Source: Kitagawia praeruptora
Lineage: Eukaryota; Streptophyta; Magnoliopsida; Apiales; Apiaceae
Assembly: GCA_037693485.1 (NCBI GenBank)
Contig: CM075353.1
Coordinates: forward strand, 108,706,501-108,770,500
DNA length: 64,000 nucleotides
Direction of reading: 5' to 3'
The number at the start of each line of letters is the position of its first letter. Within the stretch, counting starts at the first letter, position 1. The translations under genes and the position numbers were made by a program. Shown here in pieces: positions 20,401 through 32,786 of this stretch. Under the pieces are notes generated by a model. That model was given only the letters and a program-made list of their open reading frames with translations, was not told the origin of the DNA and ran no database searches.

Positions 20401-23084
20401 GCAAAGTTCCTTCTTTTTTGTATCTTTGGGGCTTTGTCCGGGTCCACATTTAACTTGTGGATTGCTACGGACTCGTCTAGACCTGGCATATCATTTGGGC
20501 TCCATGCGAAGACATCTGCATATTTTCTTAAAAGGTCTGTGAGACCGGCTTTAAAGATTGAGTCCAAACCTGCTCCTACATTTATGCTTTTGCTTGAGTC
20601 TCCGGGCACAATTTCTATTTTTTCTGTTTGTACCGCGGGGCTGATTGGTGGTTTCTCTTCTCGTTTAAGACATTTCAAGAGGTTTGCATCTATCCGGGGT
20701 GGGTCTTCTAATGCCGGGTCATGCCCGTCTATCAATTGTACCTCTTTCTTTCTCTTGTTGTGATTTTGCTGATGTTCAGCATGCCTTTGTCTTTTTTCTC
20801 GCCTTCTCTTGTTTGCTTTTTCTCTACGGAGATTGCAGGGTTCAGTTTTGCCCAGGGTGAGTGCTATGCCATAGCATCTTTTGGAAGTTTCTGAGTCTCC
20901 CTTGATTTTTCCTACACCGTTAAGAGTGGGGAATTTGATTTTGAGGTGAGGGGTGGAAGTGACTGCCTTGAGCATGTTTAGTGTGGGCCTTCCCAAGATC
21001 ATGTTATAAGAGGAGGCGGTATTGATGACGTAGAATTTGACGATTCGACATACTTGCCTGGGAGATTCACCGAAATAGACAAGGAGCCTTGTGATGCCCG
21101 CAATTGGAACGGCGTTGTGGCCGAAACCGTATAAAGGTGTCTCATCAAGACATGTTTCCAATTTTTCACCATCTAGTTTTATCATGTCCCACGTGTGTTT
21201 GAACCATATATCAACCGAGGACCCTTTATCGACGAGGATCCTTTTTACTTCATTATTGGCGACGCCCAATGACACAACTAGTGCCTTGTGATTTGGGTCG
21301 ATGCCTTCGTAGTCTGCATCTGTGAAAGTAATGATATTGGGCGGTCCCTCGGATATTGCATAGATGGTGTACTCTTCTCTCGGCGGTGAAGACTGTCCGC
21401 CAAAGACGGTATGTACGATATTTTTATTCCGTCCTTACGAGGTGGACGCCCCTAGCACTTGTCTTGGCAAATACTGAGATAGGTTGCCAGCTTTGACTTG
21501 TCTTTCCAAGAAGTATTTGAGGGACAAACAGCTGTCTGTGTAATGTCCATGCGTTTCGTGGTAATCACAGTGTTTGTCTTTTGGTCTATCTTCGGGCGAG
21601 GAGAACATTGGGGCAGGAGGCATGTAGAATGGTTTTCCCCTTATTTCTCTGAGAATGGTCGCCCTTGGGAGTGTGAACTTTGTCCATTCCGGCTCCGGGC
21701 ATTTATCCGGTCTGGGCGGGTTGGTTGGTCCCAAGCGGTCTCTGACCGGGGTCTCAGATTGCGATCTCTGGGAGGGAGGCGAAGGCCCATGAGTAGTTTG
21801 TACCTGATGTTGGGCTGGTGTTTGCCTTTGATAGGGGGTAAATCTCTCCCTTTGGAAGAATGGCGATTGAGTTGGCGGGGCCCTGGATTGTTTGAGTACA
21901 TTCAGAGATTCTGTCTCGTTGATGGCCTGGGATGCTAAGTCATATGCTTTTGCCAAAGTGGTGGGTTTTGTTTCCATGAGACGGCATACGTATTTTTTGC
22001 ATTCATAGGGGTTAAGTCCCCTTCTCAAATGGACCAATGCCTCTGTTTCATTGACGCAGACAACTTTGTTGACGGCTTCCTTGAAGCGGTCGATGTAATT
22101 TTGCAAAGTTTCTCCATTGCGTTGCGTAATAGTTTCTAGAAACACGGTATGAACCTCGTGTTGTTGGTTCACCTTGAATTTATTCAAGAATAGCTTTTTA
22201 AACTCGAGCCAAGTATCTATGGACCTTGTGGTTATTCTACAGAACCATCTCTGTGCATTTCCGCGAAGAGTCGCGGCGAAGAAACGACATCGCGTTAGAT
22301 CATTATATTCGTAGTGGAGAGCTAGCTGGTCAAAGTAGCTAAGATGCTCTTCTGGGTCGCCCAGCCCATCGAAAGAATTAAAGCTATGATGTTTGATGTC
22401 CTTTTGGAGGGGCTCCGCCTCTAGTTTTACAGTAAACGGTGTGCCGCCTAGCTCTGGCTCGCTATTACCCTCTATCTTTTTCTTGAGTTCCATAATGGTA
22501 CGCAGCATATCTGCGTTTGTTGGCTGTGCACTGTCGACCTCTATTGGGCGGATAGGGGATCGTTCCCTCTTCCTTTGTTTTTCGTATTCGGCTAAGACCT
22601 TTTCATAGGCGGCCTTTTTGTCTATAATTACCTTTCTCAGGTCTCTCTGTTTTCTATTTTCCTCTCATGTTTCAGGTTGATGATGCTTTTTGTTGTGCCT
22701 GTCATGATTTGTTTCTTGAGACGAGCCTAGGCGGGAAAAGGCGGAATTGGCCCTTCGAGGCCGGCTGTGTGCCTCGCTTCGGTCATCGTGTTGATTTACT
22801 TGGGATTCTCTTTGCTCTGGTGGTGTCCATTGTCCTTGTTGTGGGAAAGCCGAGGCCATCTGCATGAGTAAATCGATTTGTTGTTGATTATAGCTCGTTA
22901 GGTTAAGGCTAAGGACTTGTTCGTGGTTGTCTCCCCGAGGGGGGTTAGTCTGTATGCGGTGCTCTGAGTTTAGTAGCGGGTTCTTTGGCGAAACGCCATT
23001 TGTGTTTCCTTCTCTTTCTGTTGGTGGTATTTCATCTTGGTTCGCTGTTGTAGTGGTGCCTTTAGATCTTGTGTTATGGGCCAT
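17403..23084 (-). pseudogene. Element A gag-pol, one frame with several nonsense codons
   Basis: About 1,894 codons all in one frame, broken only by stops. Gag starts at 23084 (MAHNTRSKG) and includes a Retrotrans_gag core (DPEEHLSYFDQLALHYEYND, CRFFAATLRGNAQRWF) and a zinc knuckle CDYHETHGHYTDSC. Protease has the active site LVDKGSS. Reverse transcriptase carries LYVDDLIVK. A degenerate RNase H is followed by a second one (QLYVDGSS, DNTMADMLSKL). Integrase has the HHCC knuckle (HEGICGDH, CHQCQLF) and the D,D-E core (GIDIMGPF, ISDNGTQF). Stops lie at 22665, 21435, about 20388, about 19590, 19107 and about 18903. Nearly all fit C-to-T or G-to-A change of Gln, Arg or Trp codons; no frameshift is seen. 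It cannot make full protein. Confidence 0.9.
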
Positions 23085-23191
23085 TTTAGTAGCGTGTATT
23101 CTATTTGTTTGGAATTGTTTCGTTTGTGTTTTGTCTCGTGGAGGTAATTTTGGTAGAGCAGGTGAGGGATTTTTCTTCAAGAAAAATAACC

Positions 23192-23209
23192 CCCCTCCTT
23201 CTAACACCA
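23192..23209 (-). other. Element A primer-binding site
   Basis: Reads TGGTGTTAGAAGGAGGGG on the minus strand, two bases inside the LTR. It starts TGG as expected for pairing with a tRNA CCA end. Element B has TGGCGCTAGAAGGAGGGG in the same place. The tRNA was not identified. Confidence 0.75.
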
Positions 23210-23211
23210 AA

Positions 23212-23836
23212 TGATAACTCCCACGGCTGATTAAAGGCTTCCGACTACTGTTCCGTGACGTGTCACCTGAGTTCGGGTATCTGCAAAACAATGCTTGCTC
23301 GGGGGTGGTGGCCGTCAAGCACCTCCGGTGTAAGAATCAGTAATCGGAAATAATAATAATCAAGCTGGTAAGAGTGTATCTGATGTTAAAGAAGAGAATG
23401 TGTAGAGAGCTTTTGTGTTGTTAAAGTTGTGTGTGTTCAATTGTATCTCCCCTCTCCTACTTTATGTGCAAAATGGGTGCATTTATAGGTCAAGCCTCCC
23501 AGTCGGTAGTCGTAAATGCTACAGTGATTGGTGTGACCTTTCCTGACATGCCGCCATTCTACAACTTGCGTTGTACTGCTCAGAGTTTGTCTGCTACAAC
23601 TTGATGTCCTTGTGTTCCCTTGAATAGTGTATTGTCCCCTGTCTTGTAGATCAAGATAGCAAGATATTTTGTACAAGAGTATTTTTCTAATGGTATTTAT
23701 TATCAAGTTGAGTAATTTAGGAAACTAAATATCTTATAACACGTGTATGAGAGTGATAAATGCTGTGCTGTAGGCGGGTACCTACTCGCGAGTGCGTGCC
23801 CGGCGAATGGACCGTCTTTACAACGGGTACCTATCA
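23212..23836 (-). repeat. Element A 5' LTR with TATA box
   Basis: The promoter LTR. TATAAATG on the minus strand at 23480-23487 is a likely TATA box. The LTR shares the short blocks CTGCAAAACAATGC and GCACCTCCGG(T/C)GT with the LTRs of element B, so A and B are related families. Confidence 0.9.
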
Positions 23837-23841
23837 CTTCC

Positions 23842-23957
23842 ACTTCATTGTTATGATACCAGAACATTAGATGCTTGATTACAGGGATAGTGTTTAGGAT
23901 TAGATCAATTATATGAGTTGTCATATCTCACTCATTTGTGTACCTTGTTGTATATAG
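23842..23957 (+). mobile_element. Continuation of the copia 3' LTR
   Basis: Directly follows the CTTCC duplication of element A and continues the copia LTR interrupted at 8136. The right limit is not certain because a MITE begins at about 23958. Confidence 0.55.
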
Positions 23958-24176
23958 GACCTGTTTGGAAAATCTTATTTTTCAGAAATAAGTTACTTAT
24001 TCTGGAAAAAAGTTAGGAAATATGTACTTTTTTCTGAAATAAGTAACTTATTTTTGCAAGATTATGAATATTAAGCTCCCCATACACATATTTTCTTAAA
24101 AAAATGTATGTAAACACAAATTTTTTTTCAAAATAAGTAACTTATAAGCTACTTGACAGAATTGCCAAACGAGCTC
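23958..24176. mobile_element. hAT-like MITE
   Basis: The left end GACCTGTTTGG and the right end CCAAACGAGCTC form an inverted repeat. Inside, AGAAATAAGTTACTTATT is mirrored by AAATAAGTAACTTATAAG. The 219-bp size and the ends match plant hAT-type MITEs. A clean 8-bp target duplication was not found. Confidence 0.65.
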
Positions 24177-24731
24177 ATAATCAGCCTCAAATTTTCAATG
24201 TAACACACCAATTCCAGAACCTTGTTACACAATGTTGTGTCCGGGTCCCTCACCAAATAACTGCCCATGTGGCTGGCTGCAGGCACTTCGCATATGGGTC
24301 CGTTTTTTAAGTAAGGCATTAATTCCTACTAACTCTTATATCCGATTTGAGTAATATATACCAATGCAGACCAATTTATCCCCAAAATCTCCCAACCGCG
24401 TAATAAATTTTGACCATTTTTATTGTAGTGTACTCAGGAATTCAGGATGGACCCAATATCAGTTGCTTGTGATGAGGAGTTGCTTGAGATCAGGAGCCTA
24501 CAAGGCATATTGCAGTGATAGCGTGAGATTGTTCAGATAGCCGCCAACTCTTATCCAATTCATACAGTCTACAGAGTTAAATTATTTCTGCCCAACCAAC
24601 CCGTACTGTTGTAACGTGAAAACAAGTTTTTGTCATAACTTATAAAAACTGTATAAGTTTTAAAAAACTCGTGCGACGCACGATTTTTTTTTTAAATTTA
24701 TATCCTATATATAATAAGCATAAGGTGGATA

Positions 24732-25093
24732 TTTGGTTGGTTATACTACCGCGAAAAGAATAATCGTCACTAGATGAATATGATATTAAATTAAATCAAC
24801 GGTCAAGATTATATTAAGATTATATTATATTATAAAAGATATTATATTATAACTAACATCTAATGCAAAGCTAGTAACAAGAAAGGAGACAAGATGGACT
24901 CTTTTGTATGTAAAAGAACTTTTGGTTGGCTATACTAGCGCGAAAAGAATAACCATCATTGGATGGATATGATATTAAATTAAATCAACGGTCAAGATTA
25001 TATTAAGATTATATTATATTATAAAAGATATTATATTATAATTAACATCTAATTATGCAAAGGTAGTAACAAGAAAGGAGACAAGATGGACTC
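24732..25093. repeat. Tandem duplication of about 170 bp
   Basis: Two copies, 24732-24901 and 24921-25093, both run from TTTGGTTGG to ACAAGATGGACTC with few differences. Upstream, TCCTATATATAATAAGCATA (24703) resembles a Helitron 5' end, and CGTGCGACGCACG (24670) is a short hairpin. No gene was recognised from 24177 to 25497. Confidence 0.75.
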
Positions 25094-25497
25094 AATTGGA
25101 AAGCTAAACTGAGTCAATTAAATAATTAAAATAATTAAATAATGCATTTGCAAAACCCTGTTTTTTTACAAAAAATTATAATAATACAACTTTATTTAAA
25201 ACATAAATTAATTTATATACAACCTGATATTTTCCATGTTATTTTAAAACATGTTAAACAATGTATCTACACAAATTCTTTTTTTTTTTTTTTTAAAACA
25301 TCATAACTCAACTTTTTTTAAAAAGAAATCTAAAAGAATAGAAATATCTAATACTAAAAAAAAAAGATATACAAGTGATGCCATTTAAAAGTTTAAGCAT
25401 GGAAGCAAAAGAAGCTTTGAACCAGGAGTAGTAAACAGACACCTCAGGTTGCTTTCTTCGTATAAAGTACCAAGTGAAAGATGATTTTATAAGGAAC

Positions 25498-25923
25498 TGT
25501 AACGATCTGATCCTAAGCCCAAGAGAATTCAGAAAATAATTTATTTTTATTATTCCTCTGTTTTGGCGGGAGTCATTTGACCTTACCAGGCAAATGTTTT
25601 ACCAATAAACGAATTAGGAGTGGGGAGCTAACAATAAGTCAGCATTGGATACGGGCTGTAACGGTAAAAATATCCTCACCTATAATGAAATGACACATGG
25701 CAAGGAGGGAGTAGATATACACCAAGGGGAAGGAGGAAAAGATCAGGATTGGCTCACGCATATTTTATTTTATTTCCTTTTCTTCCCTGTAACACTATTA
25801 TTCATGTTGAAGCTGTAAACTCTTTTCCAGTAATACAATTTCGTACTTGTCTTTACTTTGAATTTTACTTGTTTTCAATTATTGTTAAAAAAAATAAAAT
25901 CCATACGAAGCTGGTTGGTTACA
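25498..25923 (+). repeat. Element C 5' LTR
   Basis: TGTAACGATC...GGTTGGTTACA, 426 bp, the same length as the 3' copy. Confidence 0.92.
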
Positions 25924-26070
25924 AAGTGGTATCAGAGCAGCGTTCCTCGGCTGCAATTTTGGTTACAATATGGCAGAAGGAACTAGAAAGAAGAGCTTAG
26001 ATGAGAGATTGGGGGGTATTAGAGGGGAAAATTCAGAGAGATGAATTAAGAGAATACTCAGGGAAGAACG

Positions 26071-29000
26071 GTGATGAATCAGAAAATGGGGGAAATGAGT
26101 CAACAAATCGAGGAGTTTGGGATCGGATTTGGAAAGGTCGATGCACGATTTGATGAGTTGAAACAACTGATTGTAAGTGGGCAACAAAATCAGAGGCAAA
26201 GAGAGGAGCCTCCAAATCCAAATGGTGTATTAGAGGTGAGATCTGGATCGGAATCGAGAAACAACTACGGAGACGAGGTACCTCTTATCTCTAGTATTGC
26301 TACGATGTATACCACTATTACTCCCCCTTTATCGGTGATACAACCCCAAACACTAACCTCCCATCCCCATCTCACAATGGCTTTTACCCAGCCATATCCT
26401 CATAATCACAATTTACCGAGCCCACAAAACTCGACACAACATGTTCCGATTTATGCTGCTCCTCCTCACTATTCTACAACGGTGACTACACAACCTGGGT
26501 CACCTAGCCATGCTATGATCATGCCACACCCACCAATTTACCCACATCCTTACTCTAATTTTCAGACACAAGTCCCTCTGTATGCTCCAAATTTTACTCA
26601 GGTCCCAACTATACCACCACACCCACTACCTCATACGAACCACCATTACCCAAACTTTAACCCAATGCCAAAAATAGAGTTCCCTAAGTTTGATGGGCAA
26701 GATCCTAAAGGGTGGATTGTGAGGGCAGATCAATATTTTGAGTTCATCAATATTGAAGAGCTAAAGAAGGTTAAACTCGATGGGCTTCATTTTGAAGGAA
26801 AAGCTAGTGTGTGGTATAGATTTTACCAGCATAGCAGGGGTAATACCAATTGGAAGGTGTTTCAAAATAATTTGTTATCGAGGTTTGAGAATCCTGACAA
26901 CCGTGATGTCCAGGACTTGTTTAACAAATTGAGGCAAGTAGGGACGGTCCCTGAGTATGAGGATAAGTTCGAGGAGCTTCGTTCAATGGTGGTAGCAAAG
27001 AACATGCATCTATCAGAAGAGTATTTTATCTCAAGCTTTGTTAGTGGTTTAAAGGAGCATATTAAGGGAGCAGTAAAGATGTTTAGGCCACAACTGTTGG
27101 TTGATGCTGTATTTTTACCAAAGCAGGAGGAATCAAAGGCACCCAAGAGTGTTACAAGTGCAGCTAAGCCCATTGCTGCTAAGTTTAGTACACCACTATC
27201 ATTTGGAAATAAGGGGGGATACTCGACCACTAGTAGTGTGAAGAAAGAACAAGCTGCTAATAGGTCTACCTTGTCTAGCAAGGAGATTATGGAGAGAGGA
27301 GCACAAGGGTTGTGTTTCCACTGTGATGATAAATATCACCCTGGTAAAGACTGCAAGGCCAAGTTATACTCCATGTTTGGAGAAGAGGAAGAAGAAGACT
27401 GTGAATGGGAGGAGGAAGTGATAGGTGTTAAAGAAAATGATAAGAAAGTTGAAGAAGAGAATTGTAAACCTGGGGAAATTTCACTAAATGCTATAGTGGG
27501 TAACCAAACTCCAAGTACATTAAGGCTGCAAGGGACAGTCAAGAAACAAATAGTGAGTGTTTTGATCGACAGTGGATCGACCCACAGTTTTATAGATGCC
27601 AAACTTATTAAACAATTGGGATTGACAGTCGAGGCTGTACCTACATTGTTGGTTAGTGTGGCTGATAGCTCCAAGCTAGTAAGTGATATAGCTTGCAAAG
27701 AGTTGACATATAGCATTCAAGGAAATGCATTCTCACACGAACTCAGGCTTTTCCCACTTGGAGGATCAGATTTAGTCTTGGGGGTGGACTGGTTAAAGTG
27801 TAACAGCCCAGTAACTTTGGATTACCGAAATCTCAGCATTACAATCCTTAGAGAAGGAAAGAAAGTAATATTGCAAGGAGGAAGCCAGGAAGGTACACTA
27901 AAAACGATTAGTGGGAAAGGGCTGTGCAAACTGATTAGAGGAAAGCAAGTCATGGCACAAGGATACCTATGTATGGTGAGTTCTTATGTAGAGGGTCAAG
28001 AGACCGACATTCAACCACAAGTACCACCTGAAATCTCACAGTTACTACTTCAGTATTAGGAGGTATTTCAAGAGCCTCAAGGTTTACCTCCTCGAAGGTA
28101 TCACGACCACAGGATACCACTACTAGAGGGCAGCCAACCAGTTAATCAACCAAGCTACAGGGTACCATACTTCCAGAAGAATGAGATAGAAAGACAAATG
28201 ACAGAGATGATCAACTCAGGGGTAATACAACTGAGTACCAGTCTGTTTGCCTCCCCTGTCATATTGGTAAAGAAAAAAGAAGGGTCGTGGTGAATGTGTA
28301 TCGATTATTGAAAGCTGAACGACATCACAGTGAAAAATAAGTATCCGATACCCGTCATAGATGAATTGTTGGACGAATTACGAGGGGCAAGCTGGTTCAC
28401 GAAACTGGATCTTAGATCGGGGTATCATCAAATTAGAGTGGCTGAAGGAGAGGAGTATAAAACGGCATTTAAGACATACCAGGGGTTATATGAATTCAAA
28501 GTGATGCCGTTCGGATTGACGAACGCACCAGCCTCATTCCAAACCCTCATGAACGAGATATTCAAATCACAGTTGAGAAAGACAGTGTTAGTATTTTTTG
28601 ACGACATTTTGGTATACAGCAAGACTTTTAAAGATCATTTGGTGCACCTGGAGGAAGTTCTGGGAATTATAAGGGCTCACAACCTGTTTATCAAGGAGAG
28701 CATATGTTCTTTTGGCCAGACTTAGTTGGAATACCTTGGGCATATTATATCAAAGGAGGGTGTAACCACTGATGCGAGTAAAGTTAAGGCAATGCTAGAA
28801 TGGCCAACTCCAAGCAATGTCAAGCAATTACGAGGATTCCTTGGACTTACGGGTTACTATCGAAGGTTTGTACAAGGTTATGGCTTAATTTGCAAACCCC
28901 TAACGGAACTGTTGAAGAAAGGGGCGCTCCAGTGGAATCAGGAAGCTCAAAAAGCATTTGAACAGCTGAAACGAGCTATGGTCAGTACACCAGTTCTGAT

Positions 29001-30848
29001 ATTACCTGATTATACAAAACCTTTTGTTGTAGAAGCTGATGCTTGTTGCACGGGGGTGGGAGCTGTACTTTTGCAACAGGGAAGACCTATTGTGTACTTC
29101 AGTAAGAGTTTATCGCTAAGGCAACAAGCCATGTCGACTTACGAGAAGGAGCTGTTAGCCATCGTTATAGCCACTCATAAATGGCATTCGTACCTACAAG
29201 GCCATCATTTTATTATAAAAACATACCACCAATCCTTGAAGTACTTACTGGAGCAAAGACTCTCCACTCTCCTACAACAAAAGTGGCTCGCTAAATTAAT
29301 GGGACTAGACTATGAGATTATTTATAAGAAGGGAAAAGAGAATATGGTGGCTGATGCATTATCTAGAATGCATGAACCTGTTTCAGAAGGGGATTTGCAG
29401 AGTATTACCACTATTCAACCTGGGTGGCTCACAGATGTCATGAATAGTTACAACGATGACCCTGAATCTAGTGAGATAATAGCTGGTATTGCAGCACAGG
29501 ATGTCAAGTATGGAGAGTATGAGTACAGCAAGGGCATCATAAAATATGGGAGTAAGTTGTATGTGGGAAAAGGTGAAGATCTCAGGTCTAAGTTAATATG
29601 GGAATTTCATGATGGGGTTTTAGGTGGACAATCAGGGCAAGATGTAACTCTCAAGAGGCTGTCTCAATTTTTCTACTGAAAGACAATGCGGAAGGATGTG
29701 AATGAGTATGTACGATGCTGTGACACCTGCTAACGAGTAAAAACAGGTACTAATTTCCCTCAAGGGTTATTACAACTCCTGCCAGTGCCAAGTCAAATCT
29801 GGGAAGATGTGTCATGTGATTTTATAGAGGGATTAACAGCTTTTGGGGGAAAAAATTATATCAAGGTAGTGGTGGATCGATTGTCGAAGGTGGGCCATTT
29901 CATTCTCTCTCTCACCCCTTCACAGCTGTTCAAGTTGCACAATTATTTCTTGACAATATTTATAAGTTGCACGGGCTGCCAAGGTCTATCGTTTCAGATA
30001 GAGATAAGATTTTCACAAGTAATTTCTGGAAGGAGCTATTCACTACTGTAGGAACCCAACTGCACTTTAGCACTTCCTATCATCCTCAAACGGACGGCCA
30101 GACAGAAAGGTTGAATAGGTGTCTCGAACATTACCTTCGAGCCATGGTTAGCAAGAGGCCTAAACAGTTGAATAGATGGTTATCCTTAGCAGAATGGTGG
30201 TACAACTCCTCGTTCAACTCTGCAATCAAAATGAGCCCGTATGAAGCCCTCTATGGAGTGCCACCACGACAGCTTTGTATGCCTTCCAGTTGCAGAACCA
30301 CTGTAGGAGCAGTTGCTGATTTCCAGATTGAAAGAGAGGCCATGAATCATATCTTGCAAGAGGCCATTCGAAGTGCACAGCACAAATATAAAATGTATGC
30401 TGACAAGAAACGAACTGAGATGGTATTTGAAGTGGGGGACTGGGTGTTTCTTAAGCTCCAGCCATATAAACAATTGTAATTAGCAATTCGAAGACATCTG
30501 AAGCTGGCACACAAATACTATGGGCTGTATCAAGTACTAGAGAAAGTTGGCCAGGTGGCTTATAGATTGGATTTGCCAGAAGGAAGTTCAGTGCACCCTG
30601 TTTTCCATGTTAGTCTGCTCAAACGAAAGGTGGGATCCAAATTCACAGTAACAACAGCATTGCCAAAATTAGGAGAGGATGGATAGTTCTTAGTGTACCC
30701 TGTCAAGGTGGTAAATAGAAGGATTGTCAAGAAAAATAATCGTGCTGTGGTGCAGCGGTTAATTCAGTGGTCTCATTCGATTCCAGAGGATGCAAGTTGG
30801 GAGGACGCTGCTCCAATCACGGAGCAATATCCTGAATTCAATCCTTGA
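26071..30848 (+). pseudogene. Element C gag-pol (with chromodomain), nonsense-riddled
   Basis: Open from 26071 to 28059 (gag and protease), then continuing in the same frame through stops. The original gag start is probably ATG 25970, now out of frame. Gag has the core PKFDGQDPKGWIVRADQYFE and a knuckle CFHCDDKYHPGKDC. Protease has LIDSGSTHSF. RT has LDLRSGYHQIR, VMPFGLTNAPASFQ and the catalytic FFDDILVYS. RNase H has VVEADACCTGVGAVLL and VADALSRM. Integrase has WEDVSCDFIEGL, GLPRSIVSDRD and YHPQTDGQTERLN. The last part (NRRIVKKNNRAVVQRLIQW, then ASWEDAAPI) is chromodomain-like. Stops lie at 28057, about 28291, about 28309, 28723, 29677, 29731, about 30477 and about 30684, all consistent with C-to-T or G-to-A changes. 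One 1-nt deletion lies near 29910. Confidence 0.92.
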
Positions 30849-30876
30849 GGACAAGGATTGTTTTAGAGGGAGGCAT

Positions 30877-31302
30877 TGTAACGATATGATCCTAAGCCCA
30901 AGAGAATTCAGAAAATAATTTATTTTTATTATTCCTCTGTTTTGGCGGGAGTCATTTGACCTTACCAGGCAAATGTTTTACCAATAAACGAATTAGGAAT
31001 GGGGAGCTAGCAGTAAGTCAGCATTGGATACGAGATGTAACGGTAAAACTATCCTCACCTATAATGAAATGACACGTGGCAAGGAGGGAGTAGATATACA
31101 CCAAGGGGAAGGATGAAAAGATCAGGATTGGCTCACGCATATTTTATTTTATTTCCTTTTCTTCCCTGTAGCTCTGTTATTCATGTTGAAGCTGTAAACT
31201 CTTTTCCAGTAATACAATTTTGTACTTGTCTTTACTTTGAATTTTACTTGTTTTCAATTATTGTTAAAAAAAATGAAATCCATACGAAGCTGGTTGGTTA
31301 TA
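30877..31302 (+). repeat. Element C 3' LTR
   Basis: TGTAACGATA...GGTTGGTTATA, 426 bp, preceded by the polypurine tract and followed by GGAAC. Confidence 0.92.
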
Positions 31303-31445
31303 GGAACATCCTTGATTAATGTAGGAGCTACATCAATCAACAGCTGAAGTTGATTAAGGTTATATCAAATAAAAAAAATATAACCACAAAACGACACTAA
31401 ACAAATAACACCGTTTAACCATAAAAACCCATGCCAACTAATATT

Positions 31446-32111
31446 AATCAATCCATACATATCCACATCCTCAACGTGCGATCACCACAATCAACATAGT
31501 AATCAATATAATCAAATTAAATCATAAGCAATAATCACGCAAATCAACACAATCACCACACAACAACCACATTCGGTCACGACCTCCCTGTCACCACATC
31601 CGGCCATCACCTCTGACATCACCAATATCATACCAAAATCACTTGCTTTAAATAATATTTATCATACCAAAATCACTTGCTTCAAAATTACAGCTAAATT
31701 CATGTTAGAGTAGACCGGATCTGTTATCGTACAAAAATCACTTGCTTTAAATAATAATTATCAAAATATTGAATCAAAAAATCACTACTAAATTCATGTT
31801 AGAGTTGGCCCAATCTGAATTTGCTCTTCGTTAATTAAAGTTAATAGCATCACCGTCACAATCGATTAATCGAATTTAGATTTATAATAGATATTTACAG
31901 TTATATGTACATCAACCCATATGTGTATGTATCAAGATAGAAAGAGATTAAAATTTTATAAAGAAGATTAGAGAGTGTAATTATAGGAAATTGAAACGGG
32001 TGACTGGAAATTGATGGTGATAGCAGCCGGAATTTGACGGTGGTAGTTGAAGTTTGGTCCGATATGGAGGAAGAAAGACGTGGACTAGAAAGGAAGAAGA
32101 GACAAGTGAGG
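31446..32111. repeat. Long direct repeat, copy 1
   Basis: About 666 bp repeated at 32787-33430, from AATCAATCCATA to GAAGAAGAGACAAGTGAGG. Copies include CACATTCGGTCACGACCTCC and TGGAGGAAGAAAGACGTGG. The terminal TG/CA of an LTR and a TSD were not found, so the origin is unclear. No coding region was recognised in 31308-33729. Confidence 0.8.
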
Positions 32112-32786
32112 ATTGATAATATAATCTTCATAAATCTTAATATTTATGTGAATAATGATTCTTAAATAATCTAAATTGGATTTTTATTAATATCATACAA
32201 AAATTAATTGAATAAATATTAGAGGAATATAATTCAAATATATAAGTTGGTCGACAAAATATAGAACTAAAACCAAAACTGATTTAACATAATAATTTCA
32301 AAAAACCATTCAACAGAGATGAAATTAAAGTCCAAATTTTAAATTTATTGAACAAATGCATAATATTATATTATGATCGTGTGACATGTAAAAAATATTG
32401 TATTAAGATCTTGATATAAAATTTCATAATTATTTCTATTTAATCCAAGTCTAAAAGAGTAACTTACCTATATTAATACGATACTATCTAAAATTCCATG
32501 TTAATACATGAATTTTATTAAACGAATTTGACGAAAAGACTAAATTATACATAATATCATTATTATTTTTAAAAATTTGGCCCACATCAACCAAAGTATT
32601 TGATATATTTATTTTAATAAATAATTATATGAAAATGAATCGGTGATTAAGTAAATTTTGAATATGTATATAGGTGGGATTAATTAATTAGAATCATGTT
32701 CTTATGTGATATAATCCTAACAATTTATTTTTTATTCAATGTATCATCCATTTAACTAAACCAATTTTTATTTTATAACACTCACT

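Larger units (their letters stand above)
8137..23836 (-). mobile_element. Element A: 15.7-kb Tat-like Ty3/gypsy retrotransposon with antisense genes
   Basis: A full-length element with TG...CA LTRs at 8137-8753 and 23212-23836, flanked by perfect CTTCC duplications (8132-8136, 23837-23841). Transcription runs leftward. Next to the right LTR is a primer site TGGTGTTAGAAGGAGGGG (23192-23209 reversed); next to the left LTR is the PPT GAGTGGGGGCAA (reversed, 8754-8765). In element order it holds gag, protease, reverse transcriptase, a degenerate RNase H, a second RNase H, integrase, a 37-38 bp tandem array, then an antisense small ORF and an antisense spliced gene. Two RNase H domains and extra genes before the 3' LTR are hallmarks of the Tat lineage. 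It landed in the 3' LTR of a copia element and later received two other LTRs (12007-13293 and 13353-14695). Confidence 0.93.
25498..31302 (+). mobile_element. Element C: Ty3/gypsy chromovirus, full length, decayed
   Basis: LTRs of 426 bp at 25498-25923 and 30877-31302 are flanked by perfect GGAAC duplications (25493-25497, 31303-31307). The primer site TGGTATCAGAGC (tRNA-Met type) is at 25927-25938, and a purine tract TTTTAGAGGGAGG precedes the 3' LTR. By eye the LTRs differ at about 15 positions (about 3.5%), so the insertion is older than element B. Gag-pol is on the plus strand and ends in a chromodomain-like segment, which marks the chromovirus clade. Confidence 0.93.

Noticed and set aside
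24440..24520. Coding-like phrase MDPISVACDEELLEIRSLQG
   Set aside because: Too short, ends in stops, no family recognised.
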